Source: Terriglobia bacterium (GTDB taxonomy: Bacteria > Acidobacteriota > Terriglobia > Acidiferrales > UBA7541). Taken from it: a stretch of 64,000 nt of DNA. Made by a program: the position numbers and the translations under genes. Below, piece by piece: positions 28,462 through 36,319 of this stretch. The notes below the pieces were generated by a model, which had not been told where the DNA came from, ran no database searches, and saw only the letters and a list, made by a program, of their open reading frames with translations. The stretch's first letter is position 1. Every line of letters starts with the position of its first letter. The stretch is taken from contig JAIQGG010000002.1 of NCBI GenBank assembly GCA_020072785.1, positions 310,001 through 374,000 on the forward strand, read 5' to 3'.

Positions 28462-28908
28462 ATGTCCTTGAAGCAGTCCCTATTCGGCTCGAACGCTCCG
28501 TCGTCCGTGATTTTGATCCGAGTGATGGTGGGATGGGTCTTCCTATCCGAGGGAATTCAGAAGTTTCTCTTCCCATCCGCACTTGGAGTTGGCAGGTTCG
28601 AAAAGATCGGCATTCCTGCACCGAACTTCTCCGCTCCCTTCGTTGGAGTGGTCGAAATCGTCTGCGGTTTGTTGCTGATCATCGGCCTATTAACGCGGCT
28701 GGCCTCCATTCCGCTTGTCATCAACATTTCAGTTGCCATCGCTACTACGAAGATCCCCATGCTCGCCAAGTCGGGATTCTGGAACATGATGCACGAAGCT
28801 CGGACCGACTTCTGCATGCTGCTGGGTCTGATCTTCCTGCTGATCGTCGGCGGGGGCGCAAAGTCGGTCGATTTACGCCTAGGAAAAATGCATGACTCGA
28901 GTGTCTAA
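28462..28908 (+). CDS. DoxX-family membrane protein
   Basis: 148 residues from ATG 28462, with AGGAGGG upstream. DoxX pattern: LIRVMVGWVFLSEGIQKFLFP, GIPAPNFSAPFVGVVEIVCGLLLIIGLLTRLASIPL and a final LLGLIFLLIVGGG helix. Four membrane segments. It overlaps the chromate transporter gene by 17 bp, so the two are co-translated. Confidence 0.85.
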   Translation: MSLKQSLFGSNAPSSVILIRVMVGWVFLSEGIQKFLFPSALGVGRFEKIGIPAPNFSAPFVGVVEIVCGLLLIIGLLTRLASIPLVINISVAIATTKIPMLAKSGFWNMMHEARTDFCMLLGLIFLLIVGGGAKSVDLRLGKMHDSSV

Positions 28909-30076
28909 GGCCGTTAGCGAGGCTACGGATAAGCCCACTCCGCTGACAGAACTCGGCTTGCTGTTCCTAAAGCTCGGAACATTGGCTTTTGGTGGTCCCG
29001 CCGCCCACGTTGCCATGATGGAAGAAGAGGTGGTGCGTCGCCGCGGTTGGCTTACCGAACAAGAGTTCCTCGATTACTTGAGCGCCACGAACTTCATACC
29101 GGGACCCAACTCGACGGAGATGGCGATTCACATTGGCCACCGAAGAGCAGGCTGGCCGGGGCTCATCGTTGCGGGCACGTGCTTCATCGTCCCGGCGGCA
29201 ACCATCGTCGCACTAATAGGCTGGGCCTACGTCCACTTTGGAAAACTCCCTCAAGCCGAGGGCCTGTTGTATGGTGTGAAACCAGTTGTGATCGCTGTTG
29301 TTTTTCAGGCGCTCTGGAAGTTAGGCCGTTCTGCAGTGAAGACGAAATGGCTCGCGGCAGTCGCGCTGCTGTCTCTGGTGTTGAGCGCCGCTGGCGTAAA
29401 CGAGTTGCTGGTTCTTGTTTTCGGAGGCTTACTGGCCCTGGGGCCGAGGCTGAAGCCATCCCGTGAGAAGCGGCGAAAATTCATGCAATGGCCGGGCGTT
29501 GAGTCGGTGTTTCCCGGAGCCGCCACAGTCATCGGAACGGGCGCATCCGTTGGCCTATGGCCGATATTCTTGATCTTCGCCAAGATGGGATCTGTACTCT
29601 TCGGCAGCGGATATGTGTTGTTGGCCTTCCTTCGCGCCGACCTTGTCGAGCGCCATCATTGGCTGACACAGCAGCAACTCCTCGATGCGGTCGCGGTAGG
29701 GCAAGTGACGCCCGGGCCAGTGTTCACAAGCGCGACATTTGTCGGCTATATCCTTCGAGGTCCAGCAGGAGCACTGGTAGCGACTCTAGGTATTTTCTTG
29801 CCAGCATTTCTGTTCGTTGCGGCGAGTGCGCCTTTGCTGCCGAGGCTTCGTGCGTCACGCACGGTCGGAATCATTCTGGACGGCGTGAACGTCGCCTCTC
29901 TTGCGCTGATGGCCCTGGTGACATGGCAGTTAGCACGATCGGCGGTCATCGACTGGTTCAGTCTAGTTCTTGCTCTTGGAAGTGCCGTGTTGCTGATCCG
30001 TTACCGGCAGATGAATTCCGCCTGGCTAGTCATCGGGTCTGGCATGTTGGGAATACTGAAGCACGGGCTTGGGTGA
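28892..30076 (+). CDS. chrA: Chromate transporter (ChrA, two-domain)
   Basis: 394 residues. Two homologous CHR halves: FLKLGTLAFGGPAAHVAMMEEEVVRRRGWLTEQEFLDYLSATNFIPGPNSTEMA and the second starting FAKMGSVLFGSGYVLLAFLRADLVERHHWLTQQQLLDAVAVGQVTPGPVF. Both carry the conserved PGP motif. About ten membrane helices. It exports chromate, probably in antiport. Its position after DoxX and before PadR suggests a metal or oxidant stress cassette. Confidence 0.92.
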   Translation: MTRVSKAVSEATDKPTPLTELGLLFLKLGTLAFGGPAAHVAMMEEEVVRRRGWLTEQEFLDYLSATNFIPGPNSTEMAIHIGHRRAGWPGLIVAGTCFIVPAATIVALIGWAYVHFGKLPQAEGLLYGVKPVVIAVVFQALWKLGRSAVKTKWLAAVALLSLVLSAAGVNELLVLVFGGLLALGPRLKPSREKRRKFMQWPGVESVFPGAATVIGTGASVGLWPIFLIFAKMGSVLFGSGYVLLAFLRADLVERHHWLTQQQLLDAVAVGQVTPGPVFTSATFVGYILRGPAGALVATLGIFLPAFLFVAASAPLLPRLRASRTVGIILDGVNVASLALMALVTWQLARSAVIDWFSLVLALGSAVLLIRYRQMNSAWLVIGSGMLGILKHGLG

Positions 30077-30108
30077 CGGCTAAACTCCGCCGGGAGGCGG
30101 CAAAGCGA

Positions 30109-30468
30109 ATGCATCGTTATGCAGAGAAGGAAGTGACTGGCTACCAGGAACTCTATTCGGGGCTGATACGTCTTCATGTCCTCCACCACGCATGCGAGGG
30201 CTCAATCTTCGGGCTGGAGATGATTGAGGAACTCTTACGTCACGGATACCGGATTGGACCAGGGACACTCTATCCCATTCTGCACGCGATGGAGGAGAAG
30301 AAGTGGTTGCGGTCCTCTAAGGAGATTAAGAAGGGGCGGATTCGGCGCGTGTACCGCGCAACCTCCGCGGGCCGGAAGGCACTGGCCGCAGCAAAGGAGC
30401 AAGTGCAGGAGCTTTTCGGGGAACTGTTCGACATAAAACCTCCCATCTCCACTAAAAAGGAACGATGA
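30109..30468 (+). CDS. PadR-family transcriptional regulator
   Basis: 119 residues from ATG 30109. The winged helix is clear: HACEGSIFGLEMIEELLRHGYRIGPGTLYPILHAMEEKKWLRSSKE, then the wing GRIRRVYRATSAGRKAL and a C-terminal helix. PadR proteins repress nearby operons and release on ligand binding. It is the last gene of the barrel-DoxX-ChrA cassette. Confidence 0.88.
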   Translation: MHRYAEKEVTGYQELYSGLIRLHVLHHACEGSIFGLEMIEELLRHGYRIGPGTLYPILHAMEEKKWLRSSKEIKKGRIRRVYRATSAGRKALAAAKEQVQELFGELFDIKPPISTKKER

Positions 30469-30507
30469 CTCACTACCAAAGGCAGCCCTGCAAGACGGAA
30501 CAGGAAG

Positions 30508-30558
30508 AATCCCGTGGCCGCCGGAGAAAGAGTGAAGGCGGCCAGGGGATTTTTGTTT
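30508..30558 (+). terminator. Terminator-like hairpin repeat, copy C
   Basis: AATCCC pairs with GGGGATT, and the inner TGGCCGCC pairs perfectly with GGCGGCCA around a GGAGAAAGAG loop; TTTTTG follows. In the inner helix, copy A has TT facing GG and copy B has TT facing GA, while copy C has CC facing GG, so pairing is kept while sequence changes. It lies 39 bp after padR. Confidence 0.75.
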
Positions 30559-30587
30559 ATACTTGAGCGGAAAAGCGGGTGTGGGGC

Positions 30588-31058
30588 ATGCCTCTTTTTT
30601 CACGAGCGATGTTTCTTGCCGTGCACTGGGCGGCGCGCAAGGGATTGCGCGAAGAATCTGCGGCGGCAGGCGACCGGAAAGAACAGGCGCGGCAGACGGG
30701 AATCCGCGGGGAGACCTACGCCTACTGGTATTTGCGGCGCCACGGCTACGTCTTCGTGGCGCGCAACTACCAGCCGCCGGGCGTGAAGGGCGAAATCGAC
30801 CTGATCGGCTACGACGGAGCGGCGCTGGCCTTCGTGGAAGTACGCACGCGCACGGTGCGCGCGGGGCAGCCGGGGCTGCCGGAGATGAGCGTGACGCGGG
30901 AGAAGCGCCGGCACCTGGTGCGCACGGCGCAGGTTTTTCTGGCGGCGCGCCGCGTGGCGGAGACCGCGGTGCGCTTTGACGTTCTGGCTATCGAGAACCA
31001 TCCTGGCCGCGCGCCGGTGGTGCGCCTGCACAAGGACGCCTTCCCCGCGCACTCCTAG
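30588..31058 (+). CDS. YraN/UPF0102-family nuclease-like protein
   Basis: 156 residues from ATG 30588. The UPF0102 core is GIRGETYAYWYLRRHGYVFVARNYQPPGVKGEIDLIGYDGAALAFVEVRTR, with the E(I)D-x(n)-EVR arrangement of a PD-(D/E)XK-like fold; VEVRTR replaces the common VEVK. It is presumed to process DNA or RNA intermediates; function not established. The N-terminal ~35 residues precede the conserved domain. Confidence 0.85.
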   Translation: MPLFSRAMFLAVHWAARKGLREESAAAGDRKEQARQTGIRGETYAYWYLRRHGYVFVARNYQPPGVKGEIDLIGYDGAALAFVEVRTRTVRAGQPGLPEMSVTREKRRHLVRTAQVFLAARRVAETAVRFDVLAIENHPGRAPVVRLHKDAFPAHS

Positions 31059-31191
31059 CGCGACAGGACGCCGATAGTTGCCGCAGGAGCGTGGAATCCC
31101 CCAGAAGGAGGCCGCGCGGATTCAACTTCCTGGGATTTGCGCCGGAATTCCAGAAGAGGGGCGAATTGGACAGGGCGTGTGGGGAGCGGGG

Positions 31192-31219
31192 TTCACATTC
31201 TCCCGGGAAGGGGTACAAT
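31192..31219 (+). promoter_or_regulatory. Candidate promoter for galT
   Basis: TTCACA (31192-31197), 16-bp spacer, TACAAT (31214-31219). It lies 60 bp upstream of the TTG start at 31279. One mismatch in each box relative to consensus. Confidence 0.4.
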
Positions 31220-31278
31220 TCAGGAATACGGGGCCCTCTCCATGGCCCCGGGACTCTTGGCGCTCGAGGAGGAATGGA

Positions 31279-32301
31279 TTGCCTGAGCTGAGAAAAGATC
31301 CGATCACCGGGCGGTGGGTAATCATTTCGACGGATCGCGGCAAGCGCCCCACGAACTTCGTGCGGGAGAGCGTCATCCCACACGGCAAGGGGAATTGCCC
31401 GTTCTGCTACGGAAGCGAAGCCAAGACCCCGCCGGAGCTGCTGGTCTATGGCCGCAACGGCGGCGGGGCCAACACACCCGGCTGGACGATCCGCGTGGTG
31501 CCTAACAAGTTTCCCGCACTGGGCATCGAAGGCGAGATGGATAAAGAGGGCGAAGGCCTGTTCGACAAGATGAACGGAATCGGGGCGCACGAAGTGATCG
31601 TAGAGTCGCCGGAGCACGGCGCCTCGCTGGCCACACTGCCCGAACGCACCATCGAAGACGTCTTCTGGGCCTACCGCGACCGCATGCTGGATCTCAAGAA
31701 CGACCGGCGCTTCCGCTACGTGTTGATCTTCAAGAATCACGGGGAAGCGGCTGGGGCCACGCTGGAACACCCGCATTCGCAGCTGATCGCCCTGCCCATC
31801 GTGCCCAAGCAGGTGCGCGAGGAAGTGGACAGCTGCTGGCACTACTATCACGAGAAAGAGCGCTGCATCTTCTGCGACATCATCCGCCAGGAACAGGATA
31901 CCGGGGTACGGGTGATCAGTGAGAACGAGCATTTCATCGCCCTGGCGCCCTATGCCCCGCGCTTTCCCTTCGAGATGTGGATCCTGCCGCGGGTGCACGG
32001 CTCGTCGTTCGAAAACAACCAGAGTTCCATGTATTCGGCGCTGGCGCGTATGACCAAGGACGTCCTGATGCGCCTGGATGCGGTGCTCGACCACCCGGCT
32101 TACAACCTCATGATCCACACCTCGCCGATCGGCGAAGAGATCAACGATCACTATCACTGGCACATCGAGATCATCCCCAAGCTGACCAAAATCGCGGGCT
32201 TCGAGTGGGGCACGGGCTTCTACATCAATCCCACGCCACCCGAGGAAGCGGCGCGCTTCCTGCGCGAAGCGCAGGTGGGCACGACCGCGGAAACGGAATA
32301 G
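31279..32301 (+). CDS. galT: Galactose-1-phosphate uridylyltransferase
   Basis: 340 residues from a TTG start at 31279, supported by GAGGAGG upstream and by LPELRKDPITGRWVIIS, the usual N-terminus of the family. Zinc ligands CPFC, and the HIT-type active site NHGEAAGATLEHPHSQ with the nucleophilic His in HPHSQ; EEINDHYHWHIEIIP near the C-terminus supplies another metal-site His. It transfers UMP between UDP-glucose and galactose-1-phosphate (Leloir pathway), or acts on a related hexose phosphate. It is the last chromosomal gene before tRNA-Cys. Confidence 0.9.
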   Translation: MPELRKDPITGRWVIISTDRGKRPTNFVRESVIPHGKGNCPFCYGSEAKTPPELLVYGRNGGGANTPGWTIRVVPNKFPALGIEGEMDKEGEGLFDKMNGIGAHEVIVESPEHGASLATLPERTIEDVFWAYRDRMLDLKNDRRFRYVLIFKNHGEAAGATLEHPHSQLIALPIVPKQVREEVDSCWHYYHEKERCIFCDIIRQEQDTGVRVISENEHFIALAPYAPRFPFEMWILPRVHGSSFENNQSSMYSALARMTKDVLMRLDAVLDHPAYNLMIHTSPIGEEINDHYHWHIEIIPKLTKIAGFEWGTGFYINPTPPEEAARFLREAQVGTTAETE

Positions 32302-32388
32302 CGCGGTTCGCTCCGATCGAGTGAGCGATGCCCGTGTGGGTTCCGGCCTTTCCTTCGACGGCTTTTTCCAGCGCAGACCTTGCCGGCC

Positions 32389-32417
32389 CTGACAGGTTCG
32401 GCAGATTTCGCTATACT
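32389..32417 (+). promoter_or_regulatory. Promoter of tRNA-Cys
   Basis: CTGACA (32389-32394), 17-bp spacer, TATACT (32412-32417). The tRNA begins 11 bp later. Confidence 0.65.
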
Positions 32418-32427
32418 GGAAAAGTTT

Positions 32428-32504
32428 GGCGCGGTACCCAAGTGGCCCAAGGGAGAGGTCTGCAAAACCTCCATTCGTGGGTTCGAATCCCACCCGCGCC
32501 TCCA
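32428..32504 (+). tRNA. tRNA-Cys (anticodon GCA)
   Basis: Acceptor stem GGCGCGG pairs with CCGCGCC (32494-32500), discriminator T, and CCA encoded at 32502-32504. The anticodon arm GAGGT-CTGCAAA-ACCTC has GCA at positions 34-36. The T-arm GTGGG-TTCGAAT-CCCAC is perfect. The 3' 24 bp of this gene are repeated at 59061-59084 and form the attachment core of the island. Confidence 0.95.
32481..32504 (+). repeat. attL core (24-bp direct repeat in tRNA-Cys 3' end)
   Basis: It covers the T-loop, 3' T-stem, acceptor 3' strand, discriminator and CCA. It is identical to 59061-59084; the bases on both sides of the two copies differ, so the identity ends sharply. Insertion restores an intact tRNA at this end. 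Confidence 0.92.
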
Positions 32505-32525
32505 AGCTTTCAGCAATAGAATGAG

Positions 32526-33686
32526 TCAGTTAAGGCGACGGTTTTTCCCGTGTACCCCGCGTGTACCCTGAGTTTCAAAAGCGATGACCGGGTCTCGGCG
32601 CCACGCATTGGTCAGATCCGCTTCTAATTGTTCCTGCCGCGAACGCACCCAAGGTGCGTAGTGCTTTTCCGTAATGCGGACGCTTTGATGCCCAAGCAAG
32701 ATCGAAACCCGCTCAATCGGCACACCAGCGAGCAATAGCTCAACGGCGAATGTATCTCGGAATCGATGCGGGTGAGCGCGTTCTACCTTTGCCAGTTCAA
32801 AGAGCTTAGATAACCTCTTCCTCCAACTACCAACAATTGTTTCCAGGTTCAGCGTACCGTCCCAAAAGAAGTGTTTCTCTGTGACTTTCGGGCTTGTGTC
32901 CAACGCTTTGAGCAAGAAGTCAGGGAGAATTGTGTTCACAGGGACACCGGTCTTCTGGGTGTATAGGAAGAGTTTGTTTCCTTCAATCCGGTCGCTCGTC
33001 AGGCTGACCGCGTCACCGATTCTCATGCCGCTGTAGCGAAGCAGCAAAACTAACGCGCGCATCCGCCGGGCGTTTTCCGAACCGCGTTCGGGGAATTCAT
33101 CCTTATATTTGTCGACGGCTGCCAGAATGCGCAGCATCTCTGTGCGAGTATATGGCATCGTGGGGCAGAGAGTGATTTTCGGAGCTTTCAAATCGGTGGC
33201 CGGATTCTCTGGCATCCACTTCCGCTTCTGGGCGAACCGAAAGAATGCCCGGAGACGTTCGAGTTTCTTCGCGCTTGAACGCGGGCCGTCTTTCCACCCC
33301 GAACGAAACTGGCTCACTGAGGGTAAGTCGAATTCGTCCAGAAAATGCAACCCGTGCCCCTGCCCATACGTTTCCATTTGCCGTTTTAGCAATTTGTACT
33401 TTCGGACCGTAGACTGGTGTAGTTTTCGAGCTTCTACATCAGCAAGAAATTCTTTCCATGCATCCTCCACGCTCTTTCGTTCGGGCCGCGATGTGCGGCG
33501 GTCTTCGGCCTCCCATTCACGAATCATTTCTTGGGCACGCTGCCAGTCGCGGAGCTTCAAGGACTCGCGCATATCTTTCCCGGCGAGTACGCCATCAACC
33601 CAAATGGGACACTGGCAGTGTCGGTGTTTCCGGCCTTTCGCTCGTTGTTTGCAGTTCTTTCGATGACGGCGATAAATCGTCAGCAT
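32526..33686 (-). CDS. Tyrosine recombinase (integrase of the island)
   Basis: 386 residues from ATG 33686 (MLTIYRRHRKNCKQ), preceded by GGAAAGAAG. An N-terminal Cys/His-bearing segment (C-x6-...HRHCQC) and SAM-like core-binding domain (about 70-170) lead to the catalytic domain. That domain has Arg in RYSGMRIGDAVSL, HPHRFRDTF (H-x-x-R), LGHQS and the nucleophile Tyr in TEKHYAPW. It catalyses integration and excision at tRNA-Cys. The 3' end of the gene contains the left GTGTACC pair. It ends 22 bp from attL. Confidence 0.93.
   Translation of the reverse strand: MLTIYRRHRKNCKQRAKGRKHRHCQCPIWVDGVLAGKDMRESLKLRDWQRAQEMIREWEAEDRRTSRPERKSVEDAWKEFLADVEARKLHQSTVRKYKLLKRQMETYGQGHGLHFLDEFDLPSVSQFRSGWKDGPRSSAKKLERLRAFFRFAQKRKWMPENPATDLKAPKITLCPTMPYTRTEMLRILAAVDKYKDEFPERGSENARRMRALVLLLRYSGMRIGDAVSLTSDRIEGNKLFLYTQKTGVPVNTILPDFLLKALDTSPKVTEKHFFWDGTLNLETIVGSWRKRLSKLFELAKVERAHPHRFRDTFAVELLLAGVPIERVSILLGHQSVRITEKHYAPWVRSRQEQLEADLTNAWRRDPVIAFETQGTRGVHGKNRRLN
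32550..32567 (+). repeat. Left GTGTACC direct-repeat pair (candidate arm-type integrase site)
   Basis: GTGTACC at 32550-32556 and 32561-32567, an 11-bp period, one helical turn. The same pair with the same period is found at 58961-58978 near the other end. Confidence 0.5.
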
Positions 33687-33696
33687 TTCTTCTTTC

Positions 33697-34071
33697 CTAC
33701 CTTGCTGCACCTTTCAAGGATAGGCGCATGTATACTCGCTCCACAACCGTCTGCGGAATTCGCAACGTACGATATCGTCTCTTCCCTCGAGGACTTCTCT
33801 CCCCAATCACAAGCACACCAGGCTCGCTGTCGAAAAGGTCACGGATTTTATCAGCGCTCAGGTTCCACATTTCGGCGAGTTCCGTAACGGCGTAATGCCG
33901 CTCGGCATGCGCCGTATGGTCGGGTTGTGTTGAGACTGGCATCTCTGGTTCCGGGCTCCTTGTATTCGCTGGATAGTCCAACCTCAGCGGATCGTTCCTT
34001 GTCCGCTTGTATGAATAGCCTGCGCTAGAACAATTTGTCTGGCTCATGACCTCCAGGTCGTTTTGCTCCAT
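33697..34071 (-). CDS. Excisionase/HTH-17-like small DNA-binding protein
   Basis: 124 residues. The N-terminal ~55 residues are polar and unstructured-looking. From about residue 58 (HYAVTELAEMWNLSADKIRDLFDSEPGVLVIGE) there is a MerR/excisionase-type winged helix, followed by a basic RGKRRYRTLRIPQTVVERV wing region. Located 10 bp upstream of the integrase start and co-directional, it is the likely recombination directionality factor. ATG at 34071; MSQTN at 34047 is an alternative start. Confidence 0.6.
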   Translation of the reverse strand: MEQNDLEVMSQTNCSSAGYSYKRTRNDPLRLDYPANTRSPEPEMPVSTQPDHTAHAERHYAVTELAEMWNLSADKIRDLFDSEPGVLVIGERSPRGKRRYRTLRIPQTVVERVYMRLSLKGAAR

Positions 34072-34300
34072 GCGCCTTTTCTTGAAGTAATGAACTGGGC
34101 TTGTCTGAATGTTGGGTTAACCATGCAAGGAACTCGTCATCCTTATTGAAGAGGAGCTTCAGTGCCTCTGCAACGACGTATGCCGGCGAGCCGTCAATGA
34201 ACTCCGCATACTTTCGGAGCTTAAAGTTGACATCTTCCTCGACGCGCACTTGTATGGTTGCGTTCCTAAGCTGTTTCGCGGGTGTTCTCAGAAGCGGCAT
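34025..34300 (-). CDS. Ribbon-helix-helix-type small protein
   Basis: 91 residues from ATG 34300, with a strong GGAGGAGGG upstream. ATIQVRVEEDVNFKLRKYAEFIDGSPAYVVAEALKLLF fits a beta strand plus two helices of the RHH (CopG/Arc) fold. RHH proteins act as dimeric repressors or accessory factors of plasmids and islands. Overlaps the excisionase-like gene by 47 bp, so int, xis-like and this gene form one transcription unit. Confidence 0.65.
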   Translation of the reverse strand: MPLLRTPAKQLRNATIQVRVEEDVNFKLRKYAEFIDGSPAYVVAEALKLLFNKDDEFLAWLTQHSDKPSSLLQEKAHGAKRPGGHEPDKLF

Positions 34301-34576
34301 GTCGTTCTCCCTCCTCCCCTGTGGGCCTGCGTAGCAGGCCGTCATGCAGATTGAGTTGCATCGTTGTTCCGCTGTGTAAACAGGAAATCTATGAAATTTC
34401 TGTCGGGGCTGGAGCGACCGCCACGGTTTCGGTGGCAAGATTTTGGGGTCGCTCCAGCCCCGATGGGTGTCTTGCCGGTGACCAATTGCAACTGCCGCGC
34501 TCGGCGCAACCTTCGTATTTTGGTTAAGTTCCGTTCACCGCGGCGGTGAACGGAACTGTGAATGGGGTAGTGCGGT
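34301..34576. other. Intergenic region with two large inverted repeats
   Basis: A 17-bp inverted repeat (34403-34419 with 34447-34463) encloses a GCCAC/GTGGC hairpin. A second, perfect 15-bp inverted repeat with a 1-nt centre lies at 34527-34557. Neither is followed by a T-run on either strand, so they are not ordinary terminators. Possible roles are an origin of transfer or replication, a DNA-binding site for the RHH proteins, or a structured leader RNA. Confidence 0.6.
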
Positions 34577-35605
34577 CTAGTTTTCATGCATGTTCACCCG
34601 CGATATAAGTCTGTCGTCGAGAGGCGTGTGTTCGTTGCCTACGAGATAGGTATCGAAGAACACCGTCCGGTCCGGGATGGGTTGCGAGAACTCAATTCGC
34701 AACTGCCGTTCATCAAGCCGCCTGGCATACCAGTCCCGATATAGCTCTTCGAAGCGCTCGCCGCGAAACCTGCGGCGGGCTTCCGCCAGAAACTCGAAAT
34801 CTTCGGTTACCGGGACGATGTATTTGTGGCTCTCCCATTTGCGCCGGATTTCGAAGTAGCGGAAGATCTCACTCGAAACGTCGGCTTCGATGGGCCGTTT
34901 GATGGCGTTCCGAAAACTGGCCTCGGCGTGGCCAAATTGGGTCAACCTCGGGGCTATGTAAAGAAAGCGGAAGGATTGCAAGTGGCGGAACAGGGACTGG
35001 TAAGCGCCGAGATGCGAGGTGAAGTTCGTGAGGCTGGCGCAGCCGTGGTCGACATAGGTGAATGTGACCACAGGCGGGAGACCTGGGAATGGGGGAGCCA
35101 GAAAGAGAGGAAACTTGTCGACAAAAAACCGGATTGTCGGGTGGCTTCCGGGAAGGCCTTCATAAACCTTGGCCGGAAGAGCCTCTTTGGGGACACACAG
35201 AGAGTCGCAGAAGAAATGAACCTTTTCTTGCTCGGTTTCGAGGAAGTCATATTCGGGGTTCTCCAGGATAAAGTCCAGGAGCACGAGGCGCGTGCGGATG
35301 TAATCAAAGGAATGCCGGCGGCGGTTGCGGAAGTTATCCTTTTCGATGGGCTTGTAGATGGTCCGGGAAAAGAGATGAAAAATCGAACCGGTGCCCATGT
35401 AATCGCGAACGGTGGCGTGCGCGTGTTTCAGAAGCTTCAGCGTGAACGTGGTAGTACGCTTCCCCCGGCGGGCACCAGCAAAGGCGAGGAACTGACGCAT
35501 GGTGAAGTAGCCCGAGTGGGTGGCGACGATATAGAGGAAGCGCGCCTCGGATTCCGTGTAGCCCAGGACGGTAATCTGCTCGATATGGGAGGTTGGAAGG
35601 TTCAT
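34577..35605 (-). CDS. Hypothetical protein with N-terminal winged-helix-like segment
   Basis: 342 residues from ATG 35605; a TTG three codons earlier is possible. The N-terminus (ITVLGYTESEARFLYIVATHSGYFTMRQFLAFAGARRGKRTTTFTLKLL) looks like a winged helix of the type in replication-relaxation or plasmid proteins. The middle contains DFILENPEYDFLETEQEKVHFF and an aromatic-rich region; a basic RKWESHKYIVPV...RRRFRGERFEELYRDWYARRLDERQLR lies near the C-terminus. I do not recognise the family. Location next to strong inverted repeats suggests maintenance or mobilisation. Confidence 0.6.
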   Translation of the reverse strand: MNLPTSHIEQITVLGYTESEARFLYIVATHSGYFTMRQFLAFAGARRGKRTTTFTLKLLKHAHATVRDYMGTGSIFHLFSRTIYKPIEKDNFRNRRRHSFDYIRTRLVLLDFILENPEYDFLETEQEKVHFFCDSLCVPKEALPAKVYEGLPGSHPTIRFFVDKFPLFLAPPFPGLPPVVTFTYVDHGCASLTNFTSHLGAYQSLFRHLQSFRFLYIAPRLTQFGHAEASFRNAIKRPIEADVSSEIFRYFEIRRKWESHKYIVPVTEDFEFLAEARRRFRGERFEELYRDWYARRLDERQLRIEFSQPIPDRTVFFDTYLVGNEHTPLDDRLISRVNMHEN

Positions 35606-35842
35606 GGAGACCAAATGTCGTTTTCTAATGAAGCGACGCTCCTCGCAGGAAAATGAGTCGAGAACAACTCCTCTATCTACCTAATCAGCGGCGAAAAAGG
35701 AAAATGTGTCGCTCTTTAATAAAACTTTTCGCAGGAGGTTCCGTATGGCATCACGGTGGCCGGGGACGACACGGGGGTGGGCAGTGCTGCATGGGACGGA
35801 AAGGTCTCTTCTAATCATGCCCGTGCTCGCTACGGGCTGGTT
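35606..35842. other. 237-bp interval, little supported
   Basis: A plus-strand ORF of 53 codons at 35745-35906 has AGGAGG upstream but is Arg/Gly-rich, overlaps the RHH gene by 64 bp and has no recognisable motif. No tRNA or repeat is seen. The interval may hold the promoter of the 34577-35605 gene. Confidence 0.3.
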
Positions 35843-36076
35843 TCAGCGCGGTACTGAAGGTCTCCGGGGACCGCTCAAGGGACCCTCCGGCGGTCGAATC
35901 CGGTAGCGCAGCAGCTGGTTGACTGAGCCTGCCTCCCGGAGCCGCACCACGCTCCATTCCAGGATCAATTCCACGATCTCCTTGGACTGTTTCCGCTCCC
36001 CTGCGGCAAACGCCTCGATCTCCTTGAGCAGGCTTTCGCGTATGGATACGCAGAGCGGCACCCTGGACCAGTCCAT
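35843..36076 (-). CDS. RHH-like small protein, tandem paralogue 4
   Basis: 77 residues. MDWSRVPLCVSIRESLLKEIEAFAAGERKQSKEIVELILEWSVVRLREAGSVNQLL aligns along its length with the three genes upstream (strand, two helices, conserved I/LLEW and REAGS-x-x-x-LL). It is the most diverged of the four and ends in a Pro/Arg tail. It starts 3 bp after the previous stop. Confidence 0.7.
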   Translation of the reverse strand: MDWSRVPLCVSIRESLLKEIEAFAAGERKQSKEIVELILEWSVVRLREAGSVNQLLRYRIRPPEGPLSGPRRPSVPR

Positions 36077-36079
36077 TGC

Positions 36080-36319
36080 TCACTTCCCCTTCGGCGCGTG
36101 GATCGCCGGGCGCAGCCTCGCCAGATCATCCCGCAGCCGAATCTCGGACCGCAGTAACTCCTCCGTGCAGCCAGCTTCCTTAAGGTGCTTGGAACTCCAC
36201 TCGATCAGCAACTCCGTGAGATTGCCGAGTTTCCGGTGCTCCCGGGCGGCAATCTCCTCAAGTTCGGCGCGTAAGGCTTGCCGGACCCGCACACTGATTT
36301 GTGCTTTCCAGTCACCCAC
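36080..36319 (-). CDS. RHH-like small protein, tandem paralogue 3
   Basis: 79 residues from a GTG start with AAGGAGG upstream. MGDWKAQISVRVRQALRAELEEIAAREHRKLGNLTELLIEWSSKHLKEAGCTEELLRSEIRL shares the MGxWK...RVRxxLRAxLEE...LGNL...LL(I/V)EW...L-K-x-AG-x-T-x-x-LL framework. Overlaps the preceding gene by 8 bp. The strand-helix-helix pattern suggests a ribbon-helix-helix dimer; the partner DNA is unknown. Confidence 0.72.
   Translation of the reverse strand: MGDWKAQISVRVRQALRAELEEIAAREHRKLGNLTELLIEWSSKHLKEAGCTEELLRSEIRLRDDLARLRPAIHAPKGK

Noticed and set aside
35745-35906. 53-codon plus-strand ORF with AGGAGG
   Set aside because: Overlaps an RHH gene by 64 bp, has biased Arg/Gly composition and no motif; kept only as a note.
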